NCBI GenBank assembly: GCA_009103225.1
Contig: RHPI01000732.1
Location: 46,482-96,291, forward strand
Reading direction: 5' to 3'
Source of the DNA: Chlorokybus atmophyticus
Lineage: Eukaryota; Streptophyta; Chlorokybophyceae; Chlorokybales; Chlorokybaceae
Length of the DNA: 49,810 bases
The number at the start of each line of letters is the position of its first letter. The first letter of the stretch is position 1. The notes beneath the pieces are model-generated. The model had not been told where the DNA came from. It made no database searches and saw nothing but the letters and a program-made list of their open reading frames with translations. A program made the position numbers and the translations under genes. This document shows, one piece after another, positions 1 through 12,710 of this stretch.

Positions 1-1435
1 GGGGGCGGGGGGGCGGGGCTGTATTCACAAAGAGGGGTTGTATTCGCACAACACGATGTATATATAAGCATACACACACACGCGCGCACGCGTGTGTGTA
101 TACATCGGTGTGCTTGCGTGCGTGTGTGTGCTCATCTCAAGGTCCTATCTTGGTGTCGTAGTTGACGAGACACCTACTAATGGCTGTAAGTCTTTGCGCA
201 TAAACTTAACAAGACGTTCAGCAAGTAGATTAATGTGCAAACGTTACGGAACGTCATTTATCATTTGACGTGATACTGCATTGATGACATGCATGTGAAG
301 AAACAATGTATTTAAATACTGTTCAATAATAAAGCACTTACAAGTATACAAGTTATTATGATACAATGTGCGTAAATAGCTTGCATATATACAAATATGT
401 AATTTTAATAGATATTCAAATGTATATACATAAAAAACGCAAATACCATATTTGCCAATACGATTGTGTAGTAAATCTAATATACAAGTATGTGTATCTA
501 AGCAACTTGTTTATGGTACATCACTGCTGTATATGCAAATAATGATATACTTAACATATACGTATATGTATGTACATATGAGTATGTATTTGTCAAACCA
601 TGTAATGATGTTCAAGCCATGATAATACGATACATGCGTAAGTTGTGCAGTTTATTATGTACACATGTCTAACACACTACGTTGCACCATATACGTGTAC
701 GCACACACGCGTTTTTTGGCGTGCCTGCATGCATGCTTGCGTGCATGCGTGTGTTACTTTTGTACCAAATTAAACATCATGAATAATTTATGACAATGAT
801 ATAACAGTTGATGAGGTTCTGCTTCAACCGGCTACTGGTTTCAAGTTCTCAGATTTTATTCAACATTGTTTGAATGCAAGTATACTACTGATAAACGCAG
901 CTGGTTGAAAAGGTATGTTATTATATTTATTGACAAGATGACATTATCCTACACACTTCACAGTGTGCAATGTGACATAACAAGCTAGCATGATAAACAC
1001 CTTCTTAAGGTAGTAAGCACCATATCATAATAATTGTGTTTACGAAGGTTTCAAAAAATGATGCGCAAAGCTCGGAATTGGATGCTATAATAGCTGTACA
1101 TTGACCACTCACGGCAAGGACGGTGCCGAGAATAGCAGAGGTGGTGGCGACCACAACGTACAGGTTGGTGCCCACTTCTATGCATTAACAACCTATACCA
1201 TACAATTTCCAAGTGATGATCGGAGTAGCGAAATCCCTAGCTATTGTAACGCGCATAACAAACGCGACCTCATTGTTTATGTGGACGTTTGGCACTCTCG
1301 CATAAACATGTATTGCTATCACGTTGAAAGGTTGAGGTGCTCTTTAGCAAAGTTAACCTGCTTCGACTCTGCACGTGTAAAGAAGCATGCTGAGTGTGCA
1401 AATGAAGAGAGGGGGCCAGGGGGGGGGGGGGGGGN

Positions 1436-1490
<55 letters not shown>

Positions 1491-2600
1491 GACTGATGGT
1501 ATGAGGCATATGCATCACTCGATAGCTCATACTCAATGAGAAAGCTGATGCACCATTTCAAGAAGACCCTTGGTTTCTTGTAACGTTGCAATCATAACAT
1601 CTCTTGATTGTAGCCACTTCTTTCTGCATGACCTTTCGGGGTAGCTCCATGATTTGCAAGTCATGCTCTCTTTTGATTTCGATTTGCAAAAGTTGTATGG
1701 TATTGCGAAAGCTCTCAACGCCGGTCGCAGCTGCAATGACAGCCGCAAACACCAAACCTGTAATCTTTAACAACTCGGCATTTTATCGAACCCAACTGGG
1801 TGCCTTGTCGTGCGAAGTATGCACATTGATCTGCATACACATCAATCAGTTCATTGACGATGATAGAAAACATGTGCATATCAATAACACTCACATGGGC
1901 AGGCTCTGTGGAGGATCCACGCCGTGCACCCCTAACCAGCATCTGCAATTGCCATAGCATGTCAAGACTGCGTTACTGCATATGACGGACAGAATGTGTA
2001 GCCCAACTTTGTTATGCATCAAACATGTTGTTTGCAGCAATTGCGAGCTCTTCTCTTAGGATGCAAAGTGCGCTGTGTGACGGAGCAGTAAGCAAAAGCA
2101 CGTCAACACATATGCGTCAGCAAAGCGACGAAGCCTCGAACAGCGTTTGACTCGGCAAAAGCTAAGCTTACACGATAAGTCAAGCAAGAAAGGCAGCAAC
2201 ATGGCAAGGTGTGACTTGGCCATACTGCTACACAAGCAAGCGAGCAACACCCCCCTAACAACAAGTGCCGTAATCGTAATGACCTACACCGGTGGGATGG
2301 CAAAGATGCAATACGGCAACAGAACCCATATGCTTGTGAGAGGCTCTTGACCCCAGGGCTGTGTGATCGTTCAAAGGCGAGAGACTCTCCTGTGAGGCGC
2401 CGGTGCCAAGTCGCCTTACGCGCCCCGACATCCTGATGGACACGCACTTCACCCCACCTCTCAAGCTGCCAGGACTAGACTAGCAGCTGCAAGCCGCGCT
2501 CACTCCCCCCGCTCTTCCTCGCCCCAACTTACCGCCTGCCTGCTCCCCCTCCCCCTCCCCCTCCCCCTCCCCCTCCTCCTCCTCCTCCGCCGCCGCCGCT
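1..2600. other. Gene-poor, repeat-rich left end
   Basis: No gene is supported here. The first bases are a G-rich homopolymer. Positions 70-135 hold alternating CA/CG/TG repeats, and about 240-1100 is AT-rich. A poly-G run at about 1420-1490 contains an N, and the proline- or glycine-rich frames across it are artefacts of the homopolymer. A minus-strand open frame at 1558-1773 has a hydrophobic start followed by a charged helix-like stretch. I recognise no family in it and do not call it a gene. Confidence 0.6.
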
Positions 2601-2605
2601 GCATC
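2543..2605. repeat. Stepwise pyrimidine microsatellite (CCCCCT, CCT, CCG)
   Basis: Tandem CCCCCT units pass into CCT units and then CCG units about 90 bp before the start codon of L-galactose dehydrogenase. The tract is purely C/T on the plus strand apart from the final CCG part, so it lies in the presumed promoter or 5' UTR and could adopt non-B structures. No function is shown. Confidence 0.7.
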
Positions 2606-2691
2606 AACGCTGACAAGCCACTGTCGGACAATTGCAGGCTGAGTGAGTGTGCATTTGGCCCGACCAGGCCGTGAAGTTCAAGCCAGTCGGC

Positions 2692-4928
2692 ATGGCGGCG
2701 GCGGCGGCAGTGGCGGGGGCGGCGGCGGTGCAGCTGCCGAGGCGGCCACTGGGATCCACAGGCTTACAAGTGAGAGAAACGCACACAGTCTCTTTCGTCT
2801 CTCTCATGCAAGCCACGACTGCCACAATGAACACACACGCTGACGTGTCTGTGGAGTCTAGTATGCATGCATTGTGTGGTGCAACGCACATTGGTTGTGT
2901 GATTGGTAGGTGAGCGTGTTGGGGTTTGGGGGATCGCCTCTGGGCGGGGTGTTTGGGGACGTGGCGGAGGAGGACGGCGTGAGGGCGGTCCACGATGCCA
3001 TCGCCGCAGGCATCAACTACTTTGACACTTCACCGTACGAACACAACTTCCAACATCACATCCATGCATGCAAATCTCATCAGTCAGTCATGCTTGGTTC
3101 ATGACTTGCTTGCGTATTGGTTTTTGCATTGTGACAAAGCGGACAACGTTGGCCTTGTCACTGCAGCTTGTCACTGCAGCAAGCATACATAATACTTTAT
3201 TCATGGTCGCTGTATAGCCCTTGCGCATCACGAGTAGCAGTATAATGACACATGTACCTGCGCATGTGGGCGTGCGCGCGTGTGTTGTTTTCTTTAAAGA
3301 TGCCACCGATGCACTGCAAACACAAGCTTGTACCAAGTCTCGCATCCTTTTACATCACGCATCTATCTGTGCCTTGCGCTGTTCAGCTTCTACGGTCAGA
3401 CCAAGGCGGAGTCCGCCCTCGGCCGCGCGCTGAAATCCATCCCCCGCGACAAGTACATCCTCGCGACCAAGTGCGGTCGTTACGGCGCGTCCGATTTCGA
3501 CTTCAGCGCGGAGACGGTCACGCGCACCGCCCACGAGAGCCTCGCGAGACTGCAGGTGGATTATGTGGACGTCATGCAGGTTCATGATATCGAGTTTGGA
3601 GACCTGGATCAGGTGAGGAAGATGTGGGTGGGATGGTTGTATGTCAGGAGATGCGCGCACTTGAATGAAGAACACAAAAGCGTGCACATGCACACACACA
3701 AGAGCGCATGCGCACACATGCGCACATACACAAGCATGTATGCGGGCGTACGCACGCACATAGGCAAATTTGAGTACATGCAGTTACACACAGAGGCACA
3801 CATGCATGTGCGCAAATGCACATGTGTGTGCAGTACATGCACTGGCACATACACGTACATATGCACAAACACGCACGTGTATGCAGGCTTGTATGTAGTC
3901 GTCGCTTTTTATACCCCTTGCATCACACGGACATTGCCGTAATGCACACAACACCACTTGCATAATATCCCAACCTATGCCAGGTTGTGAACGAGACATT
4001 GCCTGCGCTGCAACGGCTGAAACAGGAGGGCAAGGCGCGTTTCATCGGGATCACGGGTCTGCCTCTGAAGGTGTACCGCTACGTGTTGGACCGTGTGGAG
4101 CCCGGCAGCGTCGACATGATCCTCTCGTACTGCCACAACACGCTCTTTGACACGTCACTGATCGACCTCGTGCCTTACCTCAAAGAGAAGAATGTTGGGA
4201 TCGTCAATGCGTCCCCACTGTGCATGGGACTATTGACACCCAACCCGCCGGATTGGCACCCGGCACCCAAAGAGCTGAAGGTCAGTGCTTGAGCTCCTTA
4301 ATGACATGTATTTGTGTTCTTACACTTGAGTGATTCAAGTCCAGCACATGCATGAACACATGTACTGATGGTTTGCGTATAGGCTTGTGCGTGTGCACGC
4401 GTGATAACATGCTCATACTGCGTACACAGTGGAACATGCGCACGCGAGTACACACTTGTCTCACGCACCCTCGCGCGCACGCACGCATGCACGCATGCAT
4501 GCAAATGCATGCATGTGCGCGCGTATGCCTGCGCACCCAACTAGGCACACATGCCCCACACACGTGCACACGTACACAAATGGATGCGCACATGCACGCG
4601 ACCAACTGCAGAATCAATGACATGTCAAGCAACGCTGTCTCATACACACGCGCAGGAGGTGTGTCCTCGCGCAGTGAAGCTGGTCCAGGATCGCGGCCAG
4701 GACATGGTCGCTCTCGCTCTTCGCGAGTCGATGCGTAGCCCCGATGTGGCCACAACACTTGTCGGGATGCGGCACCCGGACGAGGTGCGACGCAACGTGC
4801 AATCGGCACTAGATGGCCTATCGCTCGACTCGCGCGCGAGAGACAAAGGCATCCTGGAGGAGTTGGAGGAAATGTTCCGACCCGTTCGGAATATGAGCTG
4901 GCCAAGCGGCCTCCCTGAAAACAATTGA
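2692..4928 (+). CDS. GalDH: L-galactose dehydrogenase (aldo-keto reductase), 5 exons
   Basis: Predicted 332 aa. Exons are 2692-2769, 2910-3034, 3387-3612, 3984-4280 and 4656-4928, and all phases close. The protein matches the plant enzyme that oxidises L-galactose to L-galactono-1,4-lactone with NAD, the penultimate step of the Smirnoff-Wheeler ascorbate pathway, in the cytosol. The aldo-keto reductase tetrad is visible as Asp65 (FDTSP), Tyr70 (FYG), Lys96 (ATKCG) and His134 (VHDIEFGDLDQ). Further landmarks are RFIGITGLPL, ILSYCHN, NASPLCMGLL, a short LVGMRHPDEV nucleotide-site segment and the C-terminal WPSG. Length is close to the family's roughly 320 aa, with an Ala-rich N-terminal extension of about 15 residues. 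The start is the ATG heading the frame that reads into LGSTGLQ. Introns 3 and 4 are long alternating purine-pyrimidine tracts. Confidence 0.95.
3613..3983 (+). repeat. Intronic alternating CA/TG/CG tract (GalDH intron 3)
   Basis: The intron between GalDH exons 3 and 4 is mostly short runs of CA, TG and CG steps, such as cacatgcacacacac. Intron 4 (4281-4655) is similar. These tracts create spurious Cys/His-rich open frames on both strands. They are intron filler with Z-DNA potential, not coding sequence. Confidence 0.75.
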
Positions 4929-5348
4929 TGTATCGAATAGGTTGCGAGTTGCAACCATGTGGTTCAGTTAAACAGTTGGCATTTTTTGTGAGAAAAACAA
5001 AATCAGCGCCGAAACTGCACACGTCAACATCACTCGATCGCACATACACAGGTAGATAGTGAGTGCGACGACAGCCCGGTGGTGAGTGTAGATGCTTGGT
5101 GATGTGGTGAGATGGCTTGAGTTGCACGTGTCACACTCCCATGCATGCCACAGCTTCTTGCATCCCATCTGCTAAACAGACGACTGTACTGTCAACCGAT
5201 CTCAACATTACGTGTACTCCAACAGTGGCAGCAAGCAAATGCGGTTGACATTAGCATCTGCTAGCAAATGATTCAAATGCTAGCAAGCTACATTTGAATC
5301 AATACCACATTATGCATACAATGTCTTGTCAATGTACCACTAGCGAGC
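4929..5348. other. Intergenic spacer between two convergent genes
   Basis: This is about 420 bp between the GalDH stop codon and the 5-oxoprolinase stop codon, which face each other. It should hold both 3' UTRs. I see no ORF, RNA gene or clear AATAAA signal. A short repeated word (gctagcaa) occurs around 5260-5285. Confidence 0.6.
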
Positions 5349-8300
5349 TCACAGCTCTCCTTCGAGTGTGCCATACCCGCCCCCTCCCGGCGTCTCAATC
5401 CGAAATCTGTCTCCCGGCTCCACCCGCACCGAGTTCTTCCCTCCAAGATTGGTCACAACCTCACCCTCTTCTTCACCTTTCACACTCTTATCTGATAATT
5501 TCTTGGTCTCACTCCCCGCCGTGTGCGTGTCGTCCATCACGACCCTCGCGGCCACCGCCCGTCGCGGACGTATCAACAGGTTAAGCCCGGGTTGGCCAGG
5601 CTCACCGCCCAACAACCCGCATGGCCGATACGCGCGACGCTCGGAGAGGATGTTGGCCGTCATCGCACGCCGAAACTCAACCTGTGTGTTTGTGTGTGTG
5701 CGTGTGCGCATGTGTCTGCGTATGAGTGCGTGCGTGCGCGCTCGTGTACATGTTTGCACGCTTGTATCTGTGCGCGTGCATGAGATTGCACTTGGTTCTA
5801 AGGACCTTTGCGCGTTTAAGTGCGTACGTGCATACGTGCGTGCATGCATGCATGCAACTTCACAATATTGCAGTGAAGTTCATCACTCACCTCTCTTATG
5901 AGGCCGTCCCCTCCGTTGTATTTGCCCCTCCCGCCCGAGCCTCTTCTGAACGAGAACTCGCGCAGCAGCACGGGGTAGCGCCGCTCGAGGATCTCGGGGT
6001 CGGTGATGCGCGTGTTGGTCATGTGGACCTGTATCCCGGACGTCCCATGCCATGAAGGACCTGATACGAAGATCGGTTATTGTTGAACATGGATCGTGAG
6101 AACTTTATGTGGCTTTATATCTGATACATTACCTGCCCCATAGCCTCCGCCGATGGTTTCATAGAAGCCAAAAGTCTCGTCGCCAAATGTGAAGTTGTTC
6201 ATGCAGCCTTGCGCGCAAGCACACGCACGGAAGGCCTGTGAGTGGGGGAAAGACTGAGTCTCACATACGCAATATGAGAGAAAAGCAAAGATATACAAGA
6301 TGCCCAACCTGGAAGATGACGTCGGTGACGCGCTGCGAGGTGAGGACGTTCCCGCCGACCACGGCCATGCCGTCGGACGGCGAGAGCAGCGTGAAGGGTG
6401 GGATGGTCACCGTGATGGGCGCCATGCAACCCTGAGGTGAGGACCATTTTTTTTCAACATACCCTTAATATAGCTCACACACACGTACACACACATGCAC
6501 ACGCGCATTTGCATCGCGTACGCATTGCCACACGCACACGCACACTTGCTCTCACCTGATTGAGGGGTATGTCACTCGCAACCAGACACCTCGCAGCGTA
6601 TATCACCGCGGCCAGCGCCACGGCCCGCGGCGCGTTCCAGTTGCCAAGCACCTGTCACACACAAACACACACGCACAGTTGCAAACAAACACCCACCAAA
6701 AGCACGCGACACGTTGTCTGGCTGCGTGATGTGTACCTGCGGGCCGGTGCCCGTGAAGTCAAAGTGACACGTCCCTTTGGGCCGGTCGATAGTGAGTTTG
6801 AGGCGAATCGGAGAGCCGTCGTCCATGAAGTCCTCAGCCTCAAGGCTACCAACCTAAGAGAAGGAGTATGCGTGTGCGTGCTTTGCAGCTTTGACACGCA
6901 TGATGACACACAAACCCACACTGACAGACAGACTCTGCAAATGAAAGGCCACCTCTGGCAGCTTCTGTTCGAGAGAGAGCTTCCGCAATACAGCTTGCAC
7001 GGCGTCCGCCGCGTTGGCCTGCGTACGAGCCCACCTCATGAATGTGTGTTATTGTGCGCGTGCACGCGCGCGCATGCACACCTGCACGTGTCGCATGTAG
7101 GCGTGTACGACATTGAGCCCGTGCGAAGCGATCAACTCCTGTATCAGCCCGATGCCCTTGTGGTTCGCAGCCACCTGATGAACACAACAGATCATTGCAT
7201 CATCTCAACTTGTGCTGCTGATACACGAGACGACACCAGTGACCACGACAGCCATTCTCACCTGTGCCTTCAAGTCCGATAGGTTGTCCGAGAGACGCCG
7301 CGTGCCGGAGATGGCAGGCTCTCCTGTGTGTTGATGTGTTGATGTGTCAACCACACGATGATCGCACTACAAGTCAGCATCCGATTACCTTCAGCCCTTC
7401 TGACTCTCCCTGGAGCCAGCAGCGCCTCCGTGATGCGCTCCTCCTGAAACTCCCCGCCATCAACCTGCCAACGTAGTGTGGCATGTGTGAAACTCCTTTG
7501 TGTTAATCAGCGCACGCGCGTGCGTGCGTGCGTGCCAACATTGCGCACCAGCTTGAGCGCGAGTATCGGTGCGCCCTCTTCTTCGAGAGTCTTCGAGAAG
7601 GGCGGCATCGAGCCGGGAGTGAGCCCGCCGATATCCGCATGGTGGGCCCGGCTCGCAACCCAAAACACGATCTCCGCGTCCGCTGCGCGCGCACGTAAAG
7701 CGAGTCAGCGAGTGCAAGACTTGACACATTTTGTGTTGTTTTTAGTTGAGACTCTCACTGTCATCTTTGCTGGCATCCTGGCGGAACACGGGCGTGATGA
7801 CGGTGATGTCGGGAAGGTGGCTGCCGCCCGCACTCGGATGGTTGGTGCAAAGAACGTCGCCGGGCCTCAACCTCCCACCTGGTGGTGCACACATACAACA
7901 CAAGGTCACATGATGGCGTGCGTGCGCGCGCGCGCGCGTATGTGCATGATGACAAGCCAACGCCTTACGCCAGTGGTTGCGCTGCCATTTGACGGTCTCT
8001 GCCATGGCGCCGAGGTGGACGGGCACGTGGGGTGCGTTGGCGACGAGGCCTCCGTCCGGGTCGAACAGCGCGCACGAGAAGTCCAGACGCTCCTTGATGT
8101 TGGTGCTGATCGCCGTGCGCTGCAGCATACGACCCATCTGCTCCGCTATGCCCATGAACCGATGCCCAAATATGCTCAACCTGCCCAACACAAACAAGAC
8201 TCACGCACACGCACACGCGCACGCGCATGTATACACATGCACGCGCGTGTAAGTACATAGCCACGCATGCGCGTACAAATGCACGCACAAGCACACGTGC

Positions 8301-11300
8301 GTGCGTGCGCGTGTGCTTGTGCACGCCAAGGTATCTCCACTTATCCCTTCACTCACTGTATGAGGTCGAGCTCTGTGGACATTCCCCCTTGGCTCTGCTC
8401 ATGCAGCACGATGCGCACGTCTCCTTCCGATGTAATAGTGGCTTCGCAGCCGGGCTCAAGCACGATCGCGCCACCCTTCATCATGATCAGCGCAGGGCCA
8501 TCAACCTGCGACGCAACAATTGTTGTGCAAAATTGTAAGATATATGCACACCCACTCACACGCGCGCGCACACACACCTTCTGTTCTGCTCGGAGGTTGT
8601 CGAGGTGATACACGGGTGTATCTTGCCACCCGTTCTCAAAGTAACACGACTGTTTCATAAGCGCCTCCGGCGTGGTGCCGGGCGCGGACTCGATGTGAGC
8701 CTTCTTCAGGCCCGGGGACTTGCCCATCCCGCGCACGCGAATGTCGTCCACTATCACACTTCTTCCCTATGTGTATCAACACTTGAGACAAGGAGTGGTT
8801 GTGCACGCGACTCGCTCGCACGCACGCACGCACGTACCTTGAGATCAAACCCGAACTCGCGGCGGTATCGCTCAACCAAACCCGCCATGCACTCATCATA
8901 CACTTCCTCAGCCGAACCCTTTCCACTTCCTGCAACCACCCCAACCCCCATCACACCCCCGCCCACATTAACACCCTCACCCACCCACACCCAACCTACC
9001 TTCCGACAGCGTGATCATCATGGACGTGTCCGTCCCGTCGTATCGCAGGTTGAGGAATCGCTGGATCTCGATGTCGCTGGCCTGCCTGTGGCCCTGCTTG
9101 GCCAGCGCGTCGCCCGCGCGGGAAGCGAGATGGCCGAGACGAGAAAGGAGAGACGGGACTTCGGATGGAGACAGCGTCACTGAACAAGGCTCCTGCACAC
9201 GGCGATGGGGAGCTGTTCAGATGCTTGTGTACAACCCAACATTTACAACACGTTGCTGAGTGCATCACGCATACATATGCATGCACACGCACGCATACAA
9301 GCGCGCACACGCACATACACGCGAGTACACGCATGCACACGCGCACACAGACATTTGCGCGCGCGTGCACACCTGCACGCGCATACCCACCCACCCACCT
9401 GCTCTTCGGCAACGATATCCGCCAGACCCATGCCGTACGCGCTGAGTATGCCACAGTGCCGATGCACAAACACCTGCTTCATCCCTAGCGCGCGGGCGAT
9501 CGCGCAGGCGTGCTGACCACCTGAGCGACGAGACACACAGTGAGCATGGAAGAGAAGTCAGCCGAACAACCCAACAATAGACACACTAGACACACTGAGA
9601 AATCAGTCACACGCTGAGCATGAGAGCGAGCACAACAACCAACATGACAACACAGACAGTTGTGCTCACCGGCGCCCCCGAAGCACGCCAGTATGTGGTC
9701 CGCGGGATCATGTCCCCGCGCCTCCGACAGCTCCCTTATCGGCCGACACATCGCCTCATTCGCCACACGCAAGAACCCGTACGCGACCTCCTCGGGCGAC
9801 ATATCGCTCTGTCCCCTTGCTCCATTGATCTCATCTAGTGACAGTACATGTTGGGTGTCAACAGACACAACATACCCCCATGTACCCACATATACCTGTA
9901 AGTTGTGCCATGGCTGTTCTGGATGCTTCGATGTCGAGCGGCTGGTCCTCGTCGGGTCCGAAGATGGACGGGAAGAACTGCGGGAGGAGTCGACCGAGCA
10001 CGAGGTTGGCGTCCGTCACGGCGAGAGAACCGCCCTTGCGGTAGCAGACGGGGCCGGGATGCGCGCCGACAGACTCGGGACCGACCTATGTGCCAATCAA
10101 GGAATCAAGGAGTGACGCAATGCGTGTTTACGGACATGTGCGTGTGCATGCGTGCATGTGGGCGTGCACCGTGCATGCATGCATACTTCTGTATGTGGGT
10201 GAGTGCGTGCGCACGTGTGTACGTGTGTGCGCATGTGTGTGCGAAAAGAGAAAGCCTGCGTGTGTGCGCGAGAAAGCAAGTGTGCATACGCATGCACATG
10301 AGCGTGCGCGTGTGGTTGCCACTCACCGAGAACACGCCATTGCGGAACTGAAGTCGCGAACCACCGCCAGCCGCGACGGTGTTGATATCCAGCTGGGGCG
10401 CTTGGATCGTGACTCCGGCCGTGACGGTCTCGTACACGTGCTCAAAGGCCCCGTCGTAGCGGGACACGTCCGTGCTCGTGCCGCCCATATCAAAGCCAAC
10501 AACCGGCTTTCTGTTCCCATCATCAGGCTGGCACAATGAACGAGTACGTAAGCAGTATGTGACACCAAATGCACGCGCACGCAAATGCACACACGTGCGC
10601 GGGCACACACACACTGTTGCCCTTGCCTGGCTGTCGAAGGCTGTGCGCGCGAACCCCACGACGCCGCCAGCCGGTCCGGACAGCACCGCGCGGAAGCCGT
10701 AGAACGTGCTCGCGGGCGTGAGGCCGCCGTCGCTCTGCATAAAGTACACAGGCACCTGCGCACGTGACGCACTAGCAGTAAGCGAGAGTTAAACAATGAC
10801 ACAAGCGTGCAACAAGCCTGCACACATGTCTATGGGAATACATGCTCGAATGTATGTGTACGCATCTGCATACATGTGTCTGTATGCTTGCGCACACAGC
10901 ATCTGTATTTGAACTTGCGTGTCAGCACAGCTGTGTTTGAGAGCGTGCACGCACTGTGGCATATTCACACGTGCAAATGTACGAATATGTACAAACACAT
11001 CATTGCTGTGCTCGTGCGTACATGCACACATGTGTACGCGAGCAACTATGCACATGTATGCATCTACACGCCTACCCACATTCCCCTTCTCACCTTCTCC
11101 CTCATCCTCTCATCAAAGCCCTCATAGAACCCCCGTATATACTCCCTGATCCCGGGCGTCAGGTATGCGTCGACGACGGCCGTTATCCCGCGGGGCACGA
11201 CTTTCACCATGGGCATGAGGTCGGAGGAGACGGAGACGTGGGAGAAGCCGAGGGAACGGGCGAGGGAGAGGACGAGGAGCTCGTGGGAGGGGAAGGTGAA

Positions 11301-12483
11301 GGAGTGGAGGAGGACGATCGCGAGGGAGGAGATGCCGGAGGCGCGGAGGGTTTGGAGCTCGGATCTCAAGGCGTCCAAGTCGGGGGCTTTGATAACCTGG
11401 AGAAGAGTGTGTGTGCGTGCGCGACCGTATGCGCGTGCACGGGCGTGCCTGCACACGCGCGTGCGCGCACACGTGTGCATTTGTGGGCACATTTTGCGTA
11501 CGCGCGTGTGTGGGTACCTCAACATGCCAACATGGCAATGCGTACCTCCACATCTTCGCCGGCGACTCCCGCAACTACTTTGCCTGTGCCATAGCCATTA
11601 CGTGCGAGGCACACGCGCTCGTCGCACTCGACGGCGTGCTCGTACAGCACGCCGGCTCGCCTCGCTTGCAAGTCGAATATGTTTGGCCGCGACTGCGAGC
11701 AATAACACCACAACACCACATCGCATGTATGTAGTGATGGCTTGTGTCATGACAAGCGGTTACTTATCTCAACAGCTGTGCACCTGATTGCCGATCTCCA
11801 ACAGATCCCGAAAGCCTTTTGTGATGACTAGAGCGCAACGCTCGCCCTTTCTCTCCAACAGATTGTTTGTCGCCACAGTCGTGCCTACACAAACAGTCAC
11901 CGTGCTTGAATACAAACCACCTTGTACACGCACGCACGCATTACACTCGGTCACGCTCACCCATGCGCACGCTGTCAATGCGGCTGCTGTCGACCGGCTT
12001 GTTGCGCGGCAACTTTGCACCCGTGACATCCTCGAGGATGCGCCTTATCCCCTGCACACACGCACCAACACCTGAGTGCGGTGTGTCACTGACACACCGC
12101 ACTCAAGACCCTTTAAAACCGTTTCCGAACCAGCTCACCTCCACGCAGGCATCCCCATAATTGCTGGGATCCACCGAAAGCAGCTTCAGCGTCCTCTCCT
12201 CACTGCGGCAAGTTGGTGTGAGTTGATTAATATGGCGATGGAAAGAATTGGGGGCGCTCGTTTGATGCATGCATGTATGCATGCACCGCCATCACATTTT
12301 CGGACTAACTGATTGATTTGACTGATGCTCTATTGAGTGATGTATTGCTGTGTGGTGTTACCTGGGGTTTCCTTGGGCGTCGAATACTTCTGCGTAGATG
12401 TCTGTGAATGTGCCGCCCCTGTCTATGCAAAACCGCACCTTACCACGGCTACTACCACTTCGACTGCTGTCCCCCTCGTCCAT
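5349..12483 (-). CDS. OXP1: 5-oxoprolinase (ATP-hydrolysing), 28 exons
   Basis: Predicted 1320 aa. It opens 5-oxoproline to glutamate using ATP, a step of cytosolic glutathione turnover. Exons 5' to 3': 12483-12362, 12202-12139, 12051-11961, 11884-11784, 11692-11546, 11396-11094, 10755-10627, 10527-10327, 10085-9896, 9834-9670, 9520-9399, 9192-9000, 8929-8838, 8766-8578, 8505-8357, 8180-7969, 7878-7759, 7682-7549, 7464-7389, 7323-7262, 7174-7082, 7018-6953, 6853-6737, 6651-6556, 6431-6309, 6235-6133, 6060-5891, 5681-5349. All 27 junctions keep frame. The HyuA half starts with [15 protein letters not shown] and includes [37 protein letters not shown] and [14 protein letters not shown]. The HyuB half starts near [16 protein letters not shown] and includes [58 protein letters not shown] and the final TPGGGGYG. 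The family is about 1260-1290 aa. The start is the first ATG downstream of an in-frame stop. Intron 7 has a GC donor. Confidence 0.95.
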
Positions 12484-12688
12484 GTGTGGATGCGTGAGTG
12501 CTTAACCTCTCGTGACGGATACTGAGACTGAGACTCAGACTCAGACAAAGCAATCACCCCTATCAACTGTGTAAAGGAGGCTGCTGCCGCCGCCGCCGCC
12601 GCCGCTGAGGTGTGGGGTGGTCCGTGTTGTGTACCCACTTCAGCTTTTGGGGGCCGTGCACCAAGTTGTGTTGCGTGGCCTACTGGTA
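12484..12688. other. Upstream region of 5-oxoprolinase
   Basis: Only about 205 bp separate the 5-oxoprolinase start codon from the left end of a DNA transposon. The stretch contains repeated GACTGA/GACTCA words (about 12524-12545) and a (GCC)n run at about 12587-12604. The core promoter must lie here or inside the transposon. No TATA box stands out. Confidence 0.5.
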
Positions 12689-12710
12689 CAGTCTACGCGG
12701 CTTATAAGTA

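Noticed and set aside
1270-1591. Proline-rich open frames on the minus strand
   Set aside because: They are translations of the poly-G run containing an N and have no other coding features.
3644-3872. Cys-rich minus-strand frames that could be mistaken for small cysteine-rich peptides
   Set aside because: They are translations of alternating CA/TG intron sequence inside GalDH.
7019-7039. Extra residues VWART in a 5-oxoprolinase exon
   Set aside because: Using the acceptor ending tacgcag at 7019 joins HVQ directly to ANAADAVQ, which fits the family better than the upstream acceptor at about 7034.
10789-11127. Overlapping ORFs of about 100 codons on both strands
   Set aside because: They fall in intron 6 of 5-oxoprolinase, made of CA/TG repeats. 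Exon borders on either side close in frame.
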